Positions 44,169-57,449 of a stretch of 64,000 bases of DNA are shown here, in pieces; position 1 is the stretch's first letter, and every line of letters begins with the position of its first letter. The stretch spans positions 176,001 through 240,000 of the forward strand of contig CALNXK010000163.1 in assembly GCA_942486035.1 (NCBI GenBank), read 5' to 3'. The notes below the pieces were generated by a model. That model worked only from the letters and a program-made list of their open reading frames with translations. It had not been told where the DNA came from and did no database searches. Origin of the DNA: Porites lobata. Its lineage: Eukaryota > Cnidaria > Anthozoa > Scleractinia > Poritidae. Position numbers and translations under genes: made by a program.

Positions 44169-45700
44169 ATTTTAAAACTGCAAAATATACTGCCGATTGA
44201 GAAGAAAAAACCGACTTGATCAATCAGAAAGGTTATTTTCCAAAAAGGTACTGTACAAAACAAATTGCCTTATCTGTAAACTGAACTAAACTCCACTCCC
44301 GCAAAAAAAGTGTCTCTAAAAGTGTAATGCATTAATGAAGGCTACTTTCCGTATGTTTTATTCGTGTTTCTTTTTAATTTTCTCCTACCAAAATAGTTTC
44401 CAAAACATATCCTCAGTGATATTTTAGAACGTCTGTAAAGCAATCTAAAACTTGCCTCATAAAATTGAAACGTGAAGGGCAGAATTCGGAATCGAAAATA
44501 TATGATATCCGAATCATTTGGACAGCTCCCGTCAATCTGCCGTAACCAAAGCTTAAGGAGGCTCGCTTTAGTACAAAGATGTTTAATTATTACTAATTAG
44601 AAAAAAAAACCTGCTTCTTAAGAAGCCTTTATAAACATTTTAACAATGTCTACATCTGATCACCACTTTTCATTCGTTGATAGATGGAAGCTTTGCGTAA
44701 AATTGTGAAAATGGAACGAAGGCCAGACAAATGTCCGCTTTTTCTCTGCGTTTCTTTCGCTTCTTTTTCGCTGTTTGCGCTCATCTACACTGACCGAGAG
44801 TCTGACACTGTATTGTGAGGCTTTTCAAGACCAGGCTCCTTTATAGGCCGAAATTTTAATTTTTTTGATTTATTTTGTCTTATTTTCTCCCTTTTTTTAT
44901 CTAAGGAAATTCCGTCGTTTTTTCTTCAAAAATTAAAAGTTGTCCAAACACCTTTACTGTATATACGTGCTTTGCTCCTTGATGGTGGGTACAAAACTAT
45001 CATAAGATTTATAATAGACAAAAACATGCTTTAGTAACGCAATTTATTTGTCCAAATTAGTGACATTTTTGGTTGTTGTCACTCTCCGCCGCAATTTTTT
45101 AAACCAATTTTTTTTCTATCTGCCTTTTACTGTCCGCATTTTTCCATCCGCATCCGCCATCCGCAGGTATCCGGTCCGCGTTTTACAGACACCCCGTCTT
45201 ACGCATCAAGCAAGGTGAAAACGAAAACGATGCCATCCGAAATCTGATTTCCGACTTTGACAAGCGACGTATTTCTCAACCAAAAACCCAGTAAACAAAC
45301 TAGCCATGAATAACAGGAGACTCCTGATAGCAGCTGAATTTCATTTTGTACATCCAGTGGAAAAAGACGGTTAAAAACATCACAAGTTGACACAAAACTC
45401 TGTCAGCTTCAGCTGCCAAAGCAAACAAGATTCAAGATGCTGCATAAATTTCCGCATGAACTCACCTGTCAAATTTTGACCAATCAGAGCATAAAAACTC
45501 AACGTAGAGCGTGACCAACGCGTGACCATGGCGAGAAAAGTAAAAAACAACTGTCATCCCTACCGGAAACAGCTGGCTGAATTTTCGCGTCCGAGGTCAG
45601 TTTGAAATCAAAAGTTTAATTGTGCGGCACATAAACACAACATATTTCATATGAATTAAAAAAAATTAAACTTGAGCCTGCAAACACTTGAAAACTAGTA
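44169..45700. other. Intergenic region, no supported gene
   Basis: AT-rich DNA between the transposon and the repeats near 46 kb. Short open frames on the minus strand (e.g. 45199-45393) lack motifs. Confidence 0.4.
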
Positions 45701-45705
45701 ACTTG

Positions 45706-46060
45706 TCAGCGAATAACTTCAAAAAATACTTGACTTCGATGGGTCGACACCTGAGCCCGCGATACGGTCAAGTAATACTGCTCCGCGGAGACCCTGTTTT
45801 GACAGCTGTCTATTGATGAAAACATTGACGTCCAATATGTGTGCATTATCATTTTTCCTGTAAGCTAGAAAGTATGAGATTGAACATTGTTCGCGATTTA
45901 GTAAAACAATTAACTGGTCAGCGGACAGCTTCCCAATAAGTCACGTCACCTCGATGAGTTGACACATGAGCCCACGATATGGTCATGGGATACTGGTCAG
46001 TGGCTATCCTGTTTTGACAGCTGTCAATTGACCATATTGTGAATGTCCTATATAAAAGAT
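45706..46060. repeat. Two tandem copies of the CGCGGGCTCAG repeat family
   Basis: Copy 1 about 45706-45850 and copy 2 about 45906-46055 share GTCAGCG.A.A.CTTC, GA.GAGTTGACAC.TGAGCCC, GCGATA.GGTCA and TTTTGACAGCTGTC. The same family is at 480-650 and 32060-32220. Confidence 0.65.
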
Positions 46061-46117
46061 GTGGACTTGCCAAGACACGCCTGAGCCTCCCCTACCCTAC
46101 CCGTACAATCTGTAGAC

Positions 46118-46140
46118 GCGTACGTACGTACGTACGTACG
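46118..46140. repeat. TACG microsatellite
   Basis: About six uninterrupted TACG units, self-complementary and CpG-bearing. Confidence 0.9.
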
Positions 46141-46194
46141 CTCGGTCAATCACGTGACAACCAAACGAAAAGAGGTTGACCATGTTCCCTGAGG

Positions 46195-46745
46195 GAGCCC
46201 CGCTAATATTAATAATAAAATAATAATAGTAATAATGTAATAATAATAATGACTTTATTAACGAGTCAAGCAAAATCTAGCAAAGGGGATTCCCCACTGC
46301 TAATAGAATAAAATCTAAAAATACAAAACGAATTAATATAGAGTCGAAGCTAGAATCTACTGAGAGTTAGAATTAGAAACTACTAATGATAACTCACTAA
46401 CATACGTATATACTACAAAAAAGCCATTTATAATTATCAAAATTCTAAAAATCTTATAATTAAAATCGTAATTAAGAAAATTTAAAATTACGAATTGCTA
46501 AGGTAGCAGCCACTACATCCATCTAAAATGTTACTTAAAACAAGACTGTGTATCCGCGTCTTAAACTGCTTAAGACTGGCAGCTGATCTGTCCTTGGTGC
46601 TCCAGAGTCTTGAACCTACGTATCGCAATGAGTGTTTTCCGTGCGAAACCGTACTCTCTCCAATCTACGGGTGTCAGAGGCTCTACAAAAATGCCACACT
46701 AAGTGGCAATACGTTAAATGTGGGAGAATAGCTGCCTTAAAGAAA
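46195..46745 (-). mobile_element. LINE 3' fragment (L2/CR1-like)
   Basis: The minus strand encodes ILPHLTYCHLVWHFCRASDT, the RT thumb of a common cnidarian LINE. After a deletion comes the C-terminal part (SRLWSTKDRSAASLKQFKTR). The 3' tail is an ATT/TAA-rich microsatellite at 46195-46255. Dead and 5'-truncated. Confidence 0.78.
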
Positions 46746-46754
46746 AGTATTTTG

Positions 46755-47200
46755 GCGATAATAATAAGCTTTATTTATCCATCTTTAAAAATAACATATA
46801 CAATGGATTTACATAATTAAAGGGGAAAAACGTAAAGTATGAAATACTATGAAATGAATTTCTAATAAAGGTGAGTAAACATATACAGATCATAAAAGGA
46901 GGAGTCTTGCAGCTCTTGCTAAAAAGGAGTTATAATGTCTTTGCGTTCCTGACTTATTGCTACTGAACCTGGTTTATATCTCAAGTTATATCCGTGGCTG
47001 GTGTTTGGCTTTGTGAGAGAAATTTGATTTGGGTAGTTAATATCATTCATAGTTCTTTCCAATTCACGCTTTGTCGCTACTTTCCATCTGTCCTCTAACG
47101 TTGGATGGGATGTTCTTGGTATCCCGATGATATCTATGGTGGCCGACAACTGCCATTCGTAAAAACGACATAAAGTAAAGTGAGACCAAAAAACTTAAAA
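46755..47200 (-). mobile_element. Probable second retroelement 3' end
   Basis: A tail-like ATAATAATAAGCTTTATTTAT start at 46758 and a minus open frame 47149-46919 ending YNLRYKPGSVAISQERKD. The family is not recognised. The arrangement (frame, UTR, AT tail) resembles the neighbouring LINE tails. Confidence 0.35.
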
Positions 47201-47310
47201 TTATTTTCTTTTTCATTGAACTGGAAATAGATTAATTTTTTTTTATTTTCAACTCAAAACAAAACATTTTTATTATGAAATGAAAATAAAAGTAAAAATT
47301 GAAATAAAAG

Positions 47311-47502
47311 CAGATTGAAGTAAAATTAATATGTTCACGGCCAGGAACTGCCATTCAAAACAAAAAAAAGGAAAATTAATATGTTCATGGCCGGGAACTG
47401 CCATTCAAAGCAGAAAAAGTAAAATTAGTATGTTCATAGCCGGGAAATGCCGTTCAAAACAGAAAAAGGAAAATTAATATGTTTATGGCCGGAAGCTGCC
47501 GT
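47311..47502. repeat. Tandem repeat, four ~50-bp units
   Basis: Units share AAATTAATATGTTCA.GGCC and GGGAACTGCCATTCAAA. Starts are spaced 50, 49 and 49 bp. The last unit is cut short. A related phrase at 47140-47160 suggests the array grew from local sequence. Confidence 0.85.
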
Positions 47503-48773
47503 TATTTGTGTCGTTTCGCAAGTAGACCAGATCAAAGGCTCCTAGGAGCAAGCTCATGGATGAATTGAATCGTAAACCAGCTTGGGTGCTAAGTGCCACT
47601 GCTCTTGAACTCCGTAATTGTTGAGTTTCGTTATTTTTGACGACCGAATGTTGAAGATTATCACCTCTGTATTTATAGTAACTAGAAGACTTGAGAAACA
47701 TTCCATTTTGAAATTCATTTGTTTTAAACTGCTTGAGCACTGTAACATTTTCTCCTTAATTTATATTTCATGACTTCCTCTGTGTGTTGGTTACTTGATA
47801 GATCATATGATGTTTACATTTCTTTAGCATTTGTTTTTTTGGCATCTACTTTTTGGCATACATTGTCTGTTTTAAAAAGCACTTCGTTAGCATTTCTATC
47901 AAGGGTAACTTTTTCGCATAGCGAAGGCGACTCGATCGTCACGTTTGAGGCTAAATATTTGTTCGCCAAGTCACTTTATTCATGTGTCAGGATATGCATA
48001 TGTTAGTCCGACTTTTAAGGAAGACTCTCTCAAAGTTTGATACGATTACGATGTTTGGAAGTTCTGGCTTTTCGTCAATTTCTAAAAGAACTCCTGTTCG
48101 TTTGTAAATCTCGAGGACACACCCGACTTGGTTTAAACTCCAGCCTGCATATTAGTGAATTGAAACAGATCGAAATTCGAATTATCACCTCACACGATGT
48201 TTCCTCAAGCGTTAAAAAAGACGCTACGCTAGCTTTTTACATGTTCATCGACTCGGGGATTTCAAAGGCAGATGTCATATACCAAGAGAGAACAATATTA
48301 TTTTTTGCATTTACTTCACTTCCATCGTCTTACAAATAGAAAAAAAAAGCTTTATTATTTTTAAATCCGCGACCAACGCATGGAATTCATAAACCAGTCG
48401 AGTAAAAGGATGCGTCTTTTGCATGAGCTGTTTTCACCGGTTTACGAAACTGAAACCCAAGGATGAAACAGAGATAAGTGTTCCGCTCATTTCTTTTACC
48501 ATTTGCCAACTGTTTGTGTGGCAGTCGCGCGCAGTCAAATCAGTCTGATCATTCCAATAAACTTCATGCATCAAACCGTTTGATTGACAGCTCGCATTGA
48601 GAAACTGTGCATTGTAAGTACACGTCGGAAAAGACAATAGCGTTCTGGGCGATGTCCATCCCTCCATAGGTTAGGGGAAACCGAGCCGACTAATAACTAA
48701 TTTACCAAAAAACACCAACAAATCTCTCAAACAGGGTTGTATCTCGTTTGAAACCATGGAAAGCTTTCTAGCT
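47503..48773. other. 3' flank of gene D
   Basis: Open frames on both strands (minus 47483-47740, plus 48037-48339, minus 48434-48667) have no motif I recognise; they may be decayed transposon text. TTTATT at 48351-48356 is an AATAAA on minus and may end the gene D message. Confidence 0.4.
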
Positions 48774-51700
48774 CTAGAGGTCTGTATTTTGGGATCGATT
48801 GCGACCTCTGTTATAGCCGTCTATGTCACTATTCGAAATATTACTAGCCGAGTTATGATTTTCTGTTGATGAATGAGGATGAATTTGTGAATCAAGGCCG
48901 TCAATATTGTGATCGGCAGCGAAGTCGTTCCTAATATTTCCAGGATTCAAAGCCTGACGTTCGTTGTTGGCATCATTCTGTCTCCTGATAAATTGCCAGA
49001 TTTTCCCTCGGTAGATAAACAATGGGATAGCAATAACAAGAAATGAAAGGGCACAAATCACTGGTATAGGATACTTTTGTGATCCAGGAGATTCACCTGA
49101 AATAGAAAATACACAGGTATAAATCAATGATACAATCAATAGAGAGTTTTAGATTCTTCTTCAAGGCAAATGGGAAACGTCAAATTGTACCAGGTGACCA
49201 AGACCCCCTCACTCCACTTGTCATTTACTGTTCATTATATCTGTACAAGAATAAGTATCCTCAATACAGATTCATACATAAGAATTAATTTGGAGAGTTT
49301 TTACTTTCTCTTTTCCAAGTATGAGGAAATTTTTAACTTGAATTAGACGTTTGTCGTTGACAAGAATCTCTGAAAACGCTTTGATAACTTTTCCTCAGAA
49401 AAGATTTCCCTTAACCGTCACTCATGAACTGCCCGAAGCAAAAAAGGCCTCCAATTAGATGAACGCTGAACCAGAAACCAGAAACTTGGGATATAAAAGC
49501 AAATGCGACGATTGAATGCATTAGACTTTGCTGCTTATTCCAGCCCTTTAGGACAATTAAGGCTTGTTCAACCAACCCTCCACCAATATCCACCATGGTC
49601 AAGTGCTCCCTACTTTCACTTGATACCTATGCTTACAAGAATTATTAACCTTTCGAGCGTGAAATGGTGATGGTGGTGGTGGCGATGGTGGTGGTGGTGG
49701 TGGTGGTTAGTGTATGTTTGTGCAGGGTTATGTAAGGCTATGTATGGCTATGGATGGCTATGTGGGCTATGTATGGCTATGTAGGGCTATGTATGGCTGT
49801 GTATGGCTATGTATCGCTATGTATGGCTATGCAGGGCTATGTATGGCTGTGTATGGCTATGTATTGCTATGTAGGGCTATGTATGGCTATGTAGGGCTAT
49901 GTATGGATGTGTAGGGCTATGTATGGCTATGTATGGTTATGTAGGGCTATGTAGGGCTGTGTAGAGCTATGTATGGCTATGTATGGCTATGTAGGGTTAT
50001 GTATGGCTATGTATGGCTATGTAGGGCTATGTAGGGCAATGTATGCCTCTGTGTGCCTGTGTATGGCTGTGTATGGCTATGTATGGCTATGTAGGGCTAT
50101 GTATGGCTGTGTATGCCCGTGTATGGCTGTGTATGGCTATGTATGGCTCTGTATGGCTATGTATGGCTGTGTATGGCTATGTATGGCTATGTAGGTCTAT
50201 GGAGGGCTATGTATGGTTAGGTAGGGCTATGAATGGTTATGTAGGGCTATGTAGGGCTGTGTAGAGCTATGTATGGCTATGTATGGCTATGTAGGGTTAT
50301 GTATGGCTATGTATGGCTATGTAGGGCTATGTAGGGCTATGTATGTCTGTGTATGCCTGTGTATGGCTGTGTATGGCTATGCATGGCTATGTAGGGCTAT
50401 GTATGGCTGTGTATGCCTGTGTATGGCTGTGTATGGCTATGTATGGCTATGTATGGCTATGTATGGCTATGTATGGATATGTATGGCCGTGTATGGCTAT
50501 GTATGGCTATGTAGGGCTATGTAGGGCTATGTATGGTTATGTAGGGCTATGTATGGTTATGTAGGGCTATGTATGGTTATGTAGGGCTATGTAGGGCTGT
50601 GTAGAGCTATGTATGGCTATGTAAGGCTATGTATGGATATGTAGGGTTTTGTATGGCTATGTAGGGCTATGTATGGCTGTGTATGGCTGTGTACGGCTGA
50701 GTAGGGCTATGTATGGCTATGTATGGCTATGTAGGGCTATGTATGGCTATGTAGGGCTATGTATGGCTATGTAGGGCTATGTATGGTTATGTAGGGCTAT
50801 GTAGGGCTATGTATGGCTGTGTATGGCTATGTAGGGCTATATATGACTATGTATGGCTATGTAGGGCTATGTAGGGCTATGTATGGCTATGTAGGGCTAT
50901 GTACGGCTGTGTAGGGCTGTTTATGGCTATGTAGGGCTATGTAGAGCTATGTATGGTTATGTAGGGCTGTGTATGGCTATGTATGGCTGTGTATGGCTAT
51001 GTATGGCTATGTAGGGCTATGTATGGCTGTGTATGGCTGTGTATGGCTGTGTATGGCTATGTAGGGCTATGTAGGGCTATGTATGGTTATGTAGGGCTAT
51101 GTAGGGCTATGTAAGGCTATGTAGGGCTATGTATTGCTGTGTATGCCTGTGTATGGCTGTGTATGGCTATGTATGGCTATGTAGGGCTATGTATGGCTAT
51201 GTAGGGTTGTGTATGGCTGTGTATGGCTATGTAGGGCCATGTATGGTTATGTATGGCTAAGTAGGGCTATGTAGGGCTATGTATGGCTATGTAGGGCTGT
51301 GTATGGCTATGTAGGGCTATCTATGGCTATGTATGGCCATGTAGGGCTATGTATGGCTATGTAGGGCTATGTATGGCTATGTATGGCTGTGTAGGGCTAT
51401 GTAGGGCTATGTAGGGCTGTGTATGCCTGTGTATGGCTGTGTATGGCTATGTATGGCTATGTAGGGCTATGTATGGCAATGTAGGGCTGTGTATGGTTAT
51501 GTAGGGCTATTTAGGGCTTTGTAGGGCTGTGTATGGCTATGTAGGGCTATGTAGGGCTATGTATGGCTGTGTAGGGCTATGTATGGCTGTGTATGGCTAT
51601 GTATGGCTATGTATGGCAATGTAGGGCTATGTATGGCTCTGTATGGCTATGTATGGCTATGTAGGGCTATGTATGGCTATGTAGGGCTATGTATGGTTAT

Positions 51701-54700
51701 GTAGGGCTCTGTATGCCTGTGTATGGCTGTGTAGGGCTGTGTATGGCTATGTAGGGCTATGTATGGTTATGTAGGGCTTTGTATGGTTATGTAGGGCTAT
51801 GTAGGGCTGTGTAGAGCTATGTATGGCTATGTAAGGCTATATATGGATATGTAGGGTTTTGTATGGCTATGTAGGGCTATGTATGGCTGTGTATGGCTGT
51901 GTACGGCTGTGTAGGGCTATGTATGGCTATGTATGGCTATGTAGGGCTATGTATGGCTATGTAGGGCTATGTATGGCTATGTAGGGCTATGTATGGTTAT
52001 GTAGGGCTATGTAGGGCTATGTATGACTGTGTATGGCTATGTAGGGCTATATATGGCTATGTATGGCTATGTAGGGCTATGTAGGGCTATGTATGGTTAT
52101 GTAGGGCTATGTAGGGCTGTGTAGGGCTGTTTATGCCTATGTAGGGCTATGTAGGGCTATGTATGGTTATGTAGGGCTGTGTATGGCTATGTATGGCTAT
52201 GTATGGCTATGTATGGCTATGTAGGGCTATGTAGGGCTATGTATGGTTATGTAGGGCTGTGTATGGCTATGTATGGCTATGTAGGGCTATGTAGGGCTAT
52301 GTATGGTTATGTAAGGCTATGTAGGGCTATGTAAGGCTATGTATGGCTGTGTATGCCTGTTTATGGCTGTGTATGGCTGTGTACGGCTGTGTAGGGCTAT
52401 GTATGGCTATGTATGGCTATGTAGGGCTATGTATGGCTATGTAGGGCTATGTATGGCTATGTAGGGCTATGTATGGTTATGTAGGGCTATGTAGGGCTAT
52501 GTATGGCTGTGTATGGCTATGTAGGGCTATATATGACTATGTATGGCTATGTAGGGCTATGAAGGGCTATGTATGGTTATGTAGGGCTATGTAGGGCTGT
52601 GTAGGGCTGTTTATGGCTATGTAGGGCTATGTAGGGCTATGTATGGTTATGTAGGGCTGTGTATGGCTATGTATGGCTATGTATGGCTATGTAGGGCTAT
52701 GTAGGGCTATGTATGGTTATGTAGGGCTGTGTATGGCTATGTATGGCTATGTAGGGCTATGTAGGGCTATGTATGGTTATGTAAGGCTATGTAGGGCTAT
52801 GTAAGGCTATGTATGGCTGTGTATGGCTGTTTATGGCTGTGTATGGCTATGTGTGGCTATGTAGGGCTATGTATGGCTATGTAGGGTTGTGTATGGCTGT
52901 GTATGGCTATGTAGGGCCATGTATGGTTATGTATGGCTAAGTAGGGCTATGTAGGGCTATGTATGGCTATGTAGGGCTGTGTATGGCTATGTAGGGCTAT
53001 CTATGGCTATGTAGGGCTATCTATGGCTATGTAGGGCTATGTATGGCTATGTATGGCTATGTATGGCTGTGTATGGCTATGTATGGCTATGTAGGGCTAT
53101 GGAGGGCTATGTATGGTTAGGTAGGGCTATGAATGGTTATGTAGGGCTATGTAGGGCTGTGTAGGGCTATGTATGGCTATGTAGGGTTATGTATGGCTAT
53201 GTATGGCTATGTAGGGCTATGTAGGGCTATTTATGTCTGTGTATGCCTGTGTATGGCTGTGTATGGCTATGTATGGCTATGTAGGGCTATGTATGGCTGT
53301 GTATGCCTGTGTATGGCTGTGTATGGCTATGTATGGCTATGTATGGCTATGTATGGCTATGTATGGCTATGTATGGATATGTATGGCTGTGTATGGCTAT
53401 GTATGGCTATGTAGGGCTATGTAGGGCTATGTATGGTTATGTAGGGCTATGTATGGTTATGTAGGGCTACGTAGGGCTGTGTAGAGCTATGTATGGCTAT
53501 GTAAGGCTATGTATGGATATGTAGGGTTTTGTATGGCTATGTAGGGCTATGTATGGCTGTGTATGGCTGTGAACGGCTGAGTAGGGCTATGTATGGCTAT
53601 GTATGGCTGTGTATGCCTGTGTATGGCTGTGTATGGCTATGTATGGCTATGTATGGCAATGTAGGGCTGTGTATTGTTATGTAGGGGTATGTAGGGCTTT
53701 GTATGGCTGTGTATGGCTATGTATGGCTATGTATGGCTATGTAGGGCTATGTATGGCTGGGTATGGCTATGTATGGATATGTAGGGCTATGTATGGCTAT
53801 GTAGGGCTATGTACGGTTATGTAAGGCTCTGTATGCCTGTGTATGGCTGTGTAGGGCTGTGTATGGCTATGTATGGCTATGTAGGGCTATGTATGGTTAT
53901 GTAGGGCTATGTAGGGATTTGTAAGGTTATGTATGGCTATTTACGGCTATGTATGGCAGTGTAGTACTATGTATGGCTGTGTAGGGCTGTGTAGGGCTAT
54001 GTAGGGCTATGTATGGCTATGTATGGCTATGTAGGGCTATGTATGGCTATGTAGGGCTATGTATGGCTATGTATGGCTATGTAGGGCTATGTATGGCTAT
54101 GTAGGGCTATGTATGGCTATGTAGGGCTATGTATGGCTATGTATGGCTGTGTAGGGCTATGTAGGGCTATGTAGGGCTGTGTATGGCTGTGTATGGCTGT
54201 GTATGGCTATGTATGGCTATGTAGGGCTATGTATGGCAATGTAGGGCTGTGTATGGTTATGTAGGGCTATGTAGGGCTTTGTAGGGCTGTGTATGGCTAT
54301 GTAGGGTTATGTATGGCTATGTAGGGCTATGTAGGGCTATGTAGGGCTATGTATGGTTATGTAGGGCTATGTAGGGCTATGTATGGTTATGTAGGGCTAT
54401 GTATGGCTGTGTAGGGGTATGTAAGGCTATGTATGGCTGTGTATGCCTGTTTATGGCTGTGTATGGCTATGTGTGGCTATGTAGGGCTATGTATGGCTAT
54501 GTAGGGTTGTGTATGGCTGTGTATGGCTATGTAGGGCCATGTATGGTTATGTATGGCTAAGTAGGGCTATGTAGGGCTATGTATGGCTATGTAGGGCTGT
54601 GTATGGCTATGTAGGGCTATCTATGGCTATGTAGGGCTATCTATGGCTATGTAGGGCTATGTATGGCTATGTATGGCTATGTATGGCTGTGTATGGCTAT

Positions 54701-57449
54701 GTATGGCTATGTAGGTCTATGGAGGGCTATGTATGGTTAGGTAGGGCTATGAATGGTTATCTAGGGCTATGTAGGGCTGTGTAGAGCTATGTATGGCTAT
54801 GTAGGGTTATGTATGGCTATGTATGGCTATGTAGGGCTATGTAGGGCAATGTATGTCTGTGTATGCCTGTGTATGGCTGTGTATGGCTATGCATGGCTAT
54901 GTAGGGCTATGTATGGCTGTGTATGCCTGTGTATGGCTGTGTATGGCTATGTATGGCTATGTATGGCTATGTATGGCTATGTATGGATATGTATGGCTGT
55001 GTATGGCTATGTATGGCTATGTAGGGCTATGTAGGGCTATGTATGGTTATGTAGGGCTATGTATGGTTATGTAGGGCTATGTAGGGCTGTGTAGAGCTAT
55101 GTATGGCTATGTAAGGCTATGTATGGATATGTAGGGTTTTGTATGGCTATGTAGGGCTATGTATGGCTGTGTATGGCTGTGTACGGCTGAGTAGGGCTAT
55201 GTATGGCTATGTATGGCTGTGTATGCCTGTGTATGGCTGTGTATGGCTATGTATGGCTATGTAGGGCTATGTATGGCAATGTAGGGCTGTGTATTGTTAT
55301 GTAGGGGTATGTAGGGCTTTGTATGGCTGTGTATGGCTATGTATGGCTATGTATGGCTATGTAGGGCTATGTATGGCTGGGTATGGCTATGTATGGATAT
55401 GTAGGGCTATGTATGGCTATGTAGGGCTATGTACGGTTATGTAGGGCTCTGTATGGCTGTGTATGGCTGTGTAGGGCTGTGTATGGCTATGTAGGGCTAT
55501 GTATGGCTATGTATGGCTATGTAGGGCTATGTATGGTTATGTAGGGCTATGTAGGGATTTGTAAGGTTATGTATGGCTATTTACGGCTATGTTTGGCTGT
55601 GTAGTACTATGTATGGCTGTGTAGGGCTGTGTAGGGCTATGTAGGGCTATGTATGGCTATGTATGGCTATGTAGGGCTATGTATGGCTATGTAGGGCTAT
55701 GTATGGCTATGTATGGCTATGTAGGGCTATATATGGCTATGTAGGGCTATGTATGGCTATGTAGGGCTATGTATGGCTATGTATGGCTGTGTAGGGCTAT
55801 GTAGGGCTGTGTATGCCTGTGTATGGCTGTGTATGGCTATGTATGGCTATGTAGGGCTATGTATGGCAATGTAGGGCTGTGTATGGTTATGTAGGGCTAT
55901 GTAGGGCTTTGTAGGGCTGTGTATGGCTATGTAGGGCTATGTATGGCTATGTAGGGCTATGTAGGGCTATGTATGGTTATGTAGGGCTATGTAGGGCTAT
56001 GTATGGTTATGTAGGGCTATGTATGGCTGTGTAGGGGTATTTATGGCTGTGTATGGCTATGTATGGCTGTGTATGGCTATGTATGGCTATTTAGGGCTAT
56101 TTATGGCTATGTAGGGCTATGTATGGTTATGTAGGGCTGTGTATGCCTGTGTATGGCTGTGTAGGGCTGTGTATGGCTATGTAGGGCTATGTACGGCTAT
56201 GTATGGCTGTGTAGGGCTATGTATGGTTATGTAGGGCTATGTAGGGCTGTGTATGGTTATGTAGGGCTATGTATGGCTGTGTTGGGGTATGTATGGCTGT
56301 GTATGGCTATGTATGGCTATGTAGGGCTATGTAGGGCTATGTATGGCTGTGTATGGCTATGTATGGCTATGTAGGGCTATGTATGGCTATGTAGGGCTAT
56401 GTATGGTTATGTAGGGCTGTGTATGGCTGTGTATGGCTGTGTAGGGCTGTGTATGGCTATGTAGGGCTATGTACGGCTATGTATGGCTGTGTAGGGCTAT
56501 GTATGGTTATGTAAGGCTATGTAGGGCTGTGTAGGGCTATGTATGGCTGTGTAGGGCTGTGTATGGCTATGTATGGCTATGTATGGCTATGTAGGGCTAT
56601 GTATGGCTATGTAGGGCTATGTATGGCTGTGTATGGCTGTGTATGGCTGTGTAGGGCTTTGTAGGGCTATGTATGGCTATGTATGGCTATGTATGGCTAT
56701 GTATTGCAATGTAGGGCTATGTATGGCTATGTAGGGCTATGTAGGGATATGTAGGTCTATGTAGTATTATGTAGGAATATGTACACTGCTTCTAGTAACT
56801 AATGGGGAACCACTATATGATGCTTACACCACGTACCTATCAATAAAACTGTGGAATATCCGCTGACCACGAATCCGTGACGTAGTGCCGAAAAATTACT
56901 GTTCGTAGCTCTCCGCAAAGGAGCTGCGCTTTTGTTAGGCAGAAAAACCATTGAAACAAGTATTCGTGCATCTGATGGCTGGGTAAGATTGGCATCATTT
57001 TCTACTCGTAGATGGTAAGGAATTTACGAAGTTTCCTCTTATTCACCGTTCTCTTACTCTTTCGAGATCTTTCATGATCGTTTGTTCGATTGGATTTTGA
57101 CCCAAATACCCTTTTAACAGTATTCACGAACAGATTTGTGCTATGAAACGTTTTGTTCACTAAATCATGTTTGAACAAAGTGAAAGGGAAAGAAACATCG
57201 CCTAAAGGGACAAGAACTTAGAAATAATTAGCCCTTTTCAAAAACACCGGAAGCACAATTGAGCACCTCGGTTCCTTTACAACCACATAATCCGCTGCGA
57301 CAAAATATTTGCTATTAACGTGATTTATAGTACGATTCAATGTGGATAATTTAGTTACAATCTGAGGAAAGTCGAAAGAGACGTTATTAGCTGAATAATA
57401 GGGAAATATTTGTATCTGGTACAAAGTCCGAATGATCACAACATAGTAT
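48774..57449 (-). CDS. Gene D: diverged MRH-type membrane protein, 3' exons
   Basis: Minus-strand exons: 57449-57359 (weak MRH match, YYVVIIRTLY...SANNVSFDF), 57311-57248 (FCRSGLCGCKGTEVLNCAS) and 49096-48774 (membrane and tail, stop). The phases 2-0, 0-1, 1-stop equal those of A and B. The middle exon is 64 nt, the same as in gene A. The membrane exon reads KYPIPVICALSFLVIAIPLF, then IYRGKIWQFIRRQ, close to gene B (PLLVYRRSIW). The tail has NERQALN where B has EERQPLI. The first exon lacks the Trp and Cys of A and B. The signal-peptide and first MRH exons were not found with confidence between 57450 and 59594; a 51-nt exon-like piece at 58762-58812 (phase 1-1) is possible. The 7-kb minisatellite lies in the last intron. 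The membrane exon is solid, the others fair. Confidence 0.6.
49097..49665. other. Intron of gene D before the minisatellite
   Basis: A short minus-strand open frame (49602-49411) has no known motif. Otherwise unremarkable. Confidence 0.35.
49668..49709. repeat. GGT trinucleotide run
   Basis: GGTGGTGGT-type run with one GCGATGGTG break. It directly precedes the minisatellite and shares its G-rich plus strand. Confidence 0.9.
49712..56782. repeat. 7-kb minisatellite of 10-bp units (GTATGGCTAT)
   Basis: About 700 head-to-tail units of consensus GTA[T/G]GGCTAT. Variation is nearly all substitution at unit positions 4 (T or G), 8 (C or T) and 9 (A, G or T); GTA at 1-3 is almost fixed. From about 49770 to 56770 the 10-bp register never slips. 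Longer blocks repeat: GTAGAGCTAT followed by the same neighbours recurs at 50601, 51811, 53481 and 55091, and GTATGGTTAG at 50211, 53111 and 54731. That gives higher-order units of about 1.2 and 1.6 kb. The plus strand is G/T-rich. Open frames through it (MYGYVGLC-type) are by-products. It lies in the gene D intron. Confidence 0.97.
56783..57247. other. Intron of gene D after the minisatellite
   Basis: Unique-looking sequence, no element recognised. Confidence 0.4.

Noticed and set aside
48434..48667. Cys-bearing minus-strand open frame after gene D
   Set aside because: It lies downstream of the D stop codon, has no matching phase or motif, and may be 3' UTR.
49714..56374. Repetitive open frames (MYGYVGLC-type peptides) in the minisatellite
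   Set aside because: They follow from a 10-bp unit read in triplets; stops appear whenever GTAG units fall in frame, and there is no splice or start context.
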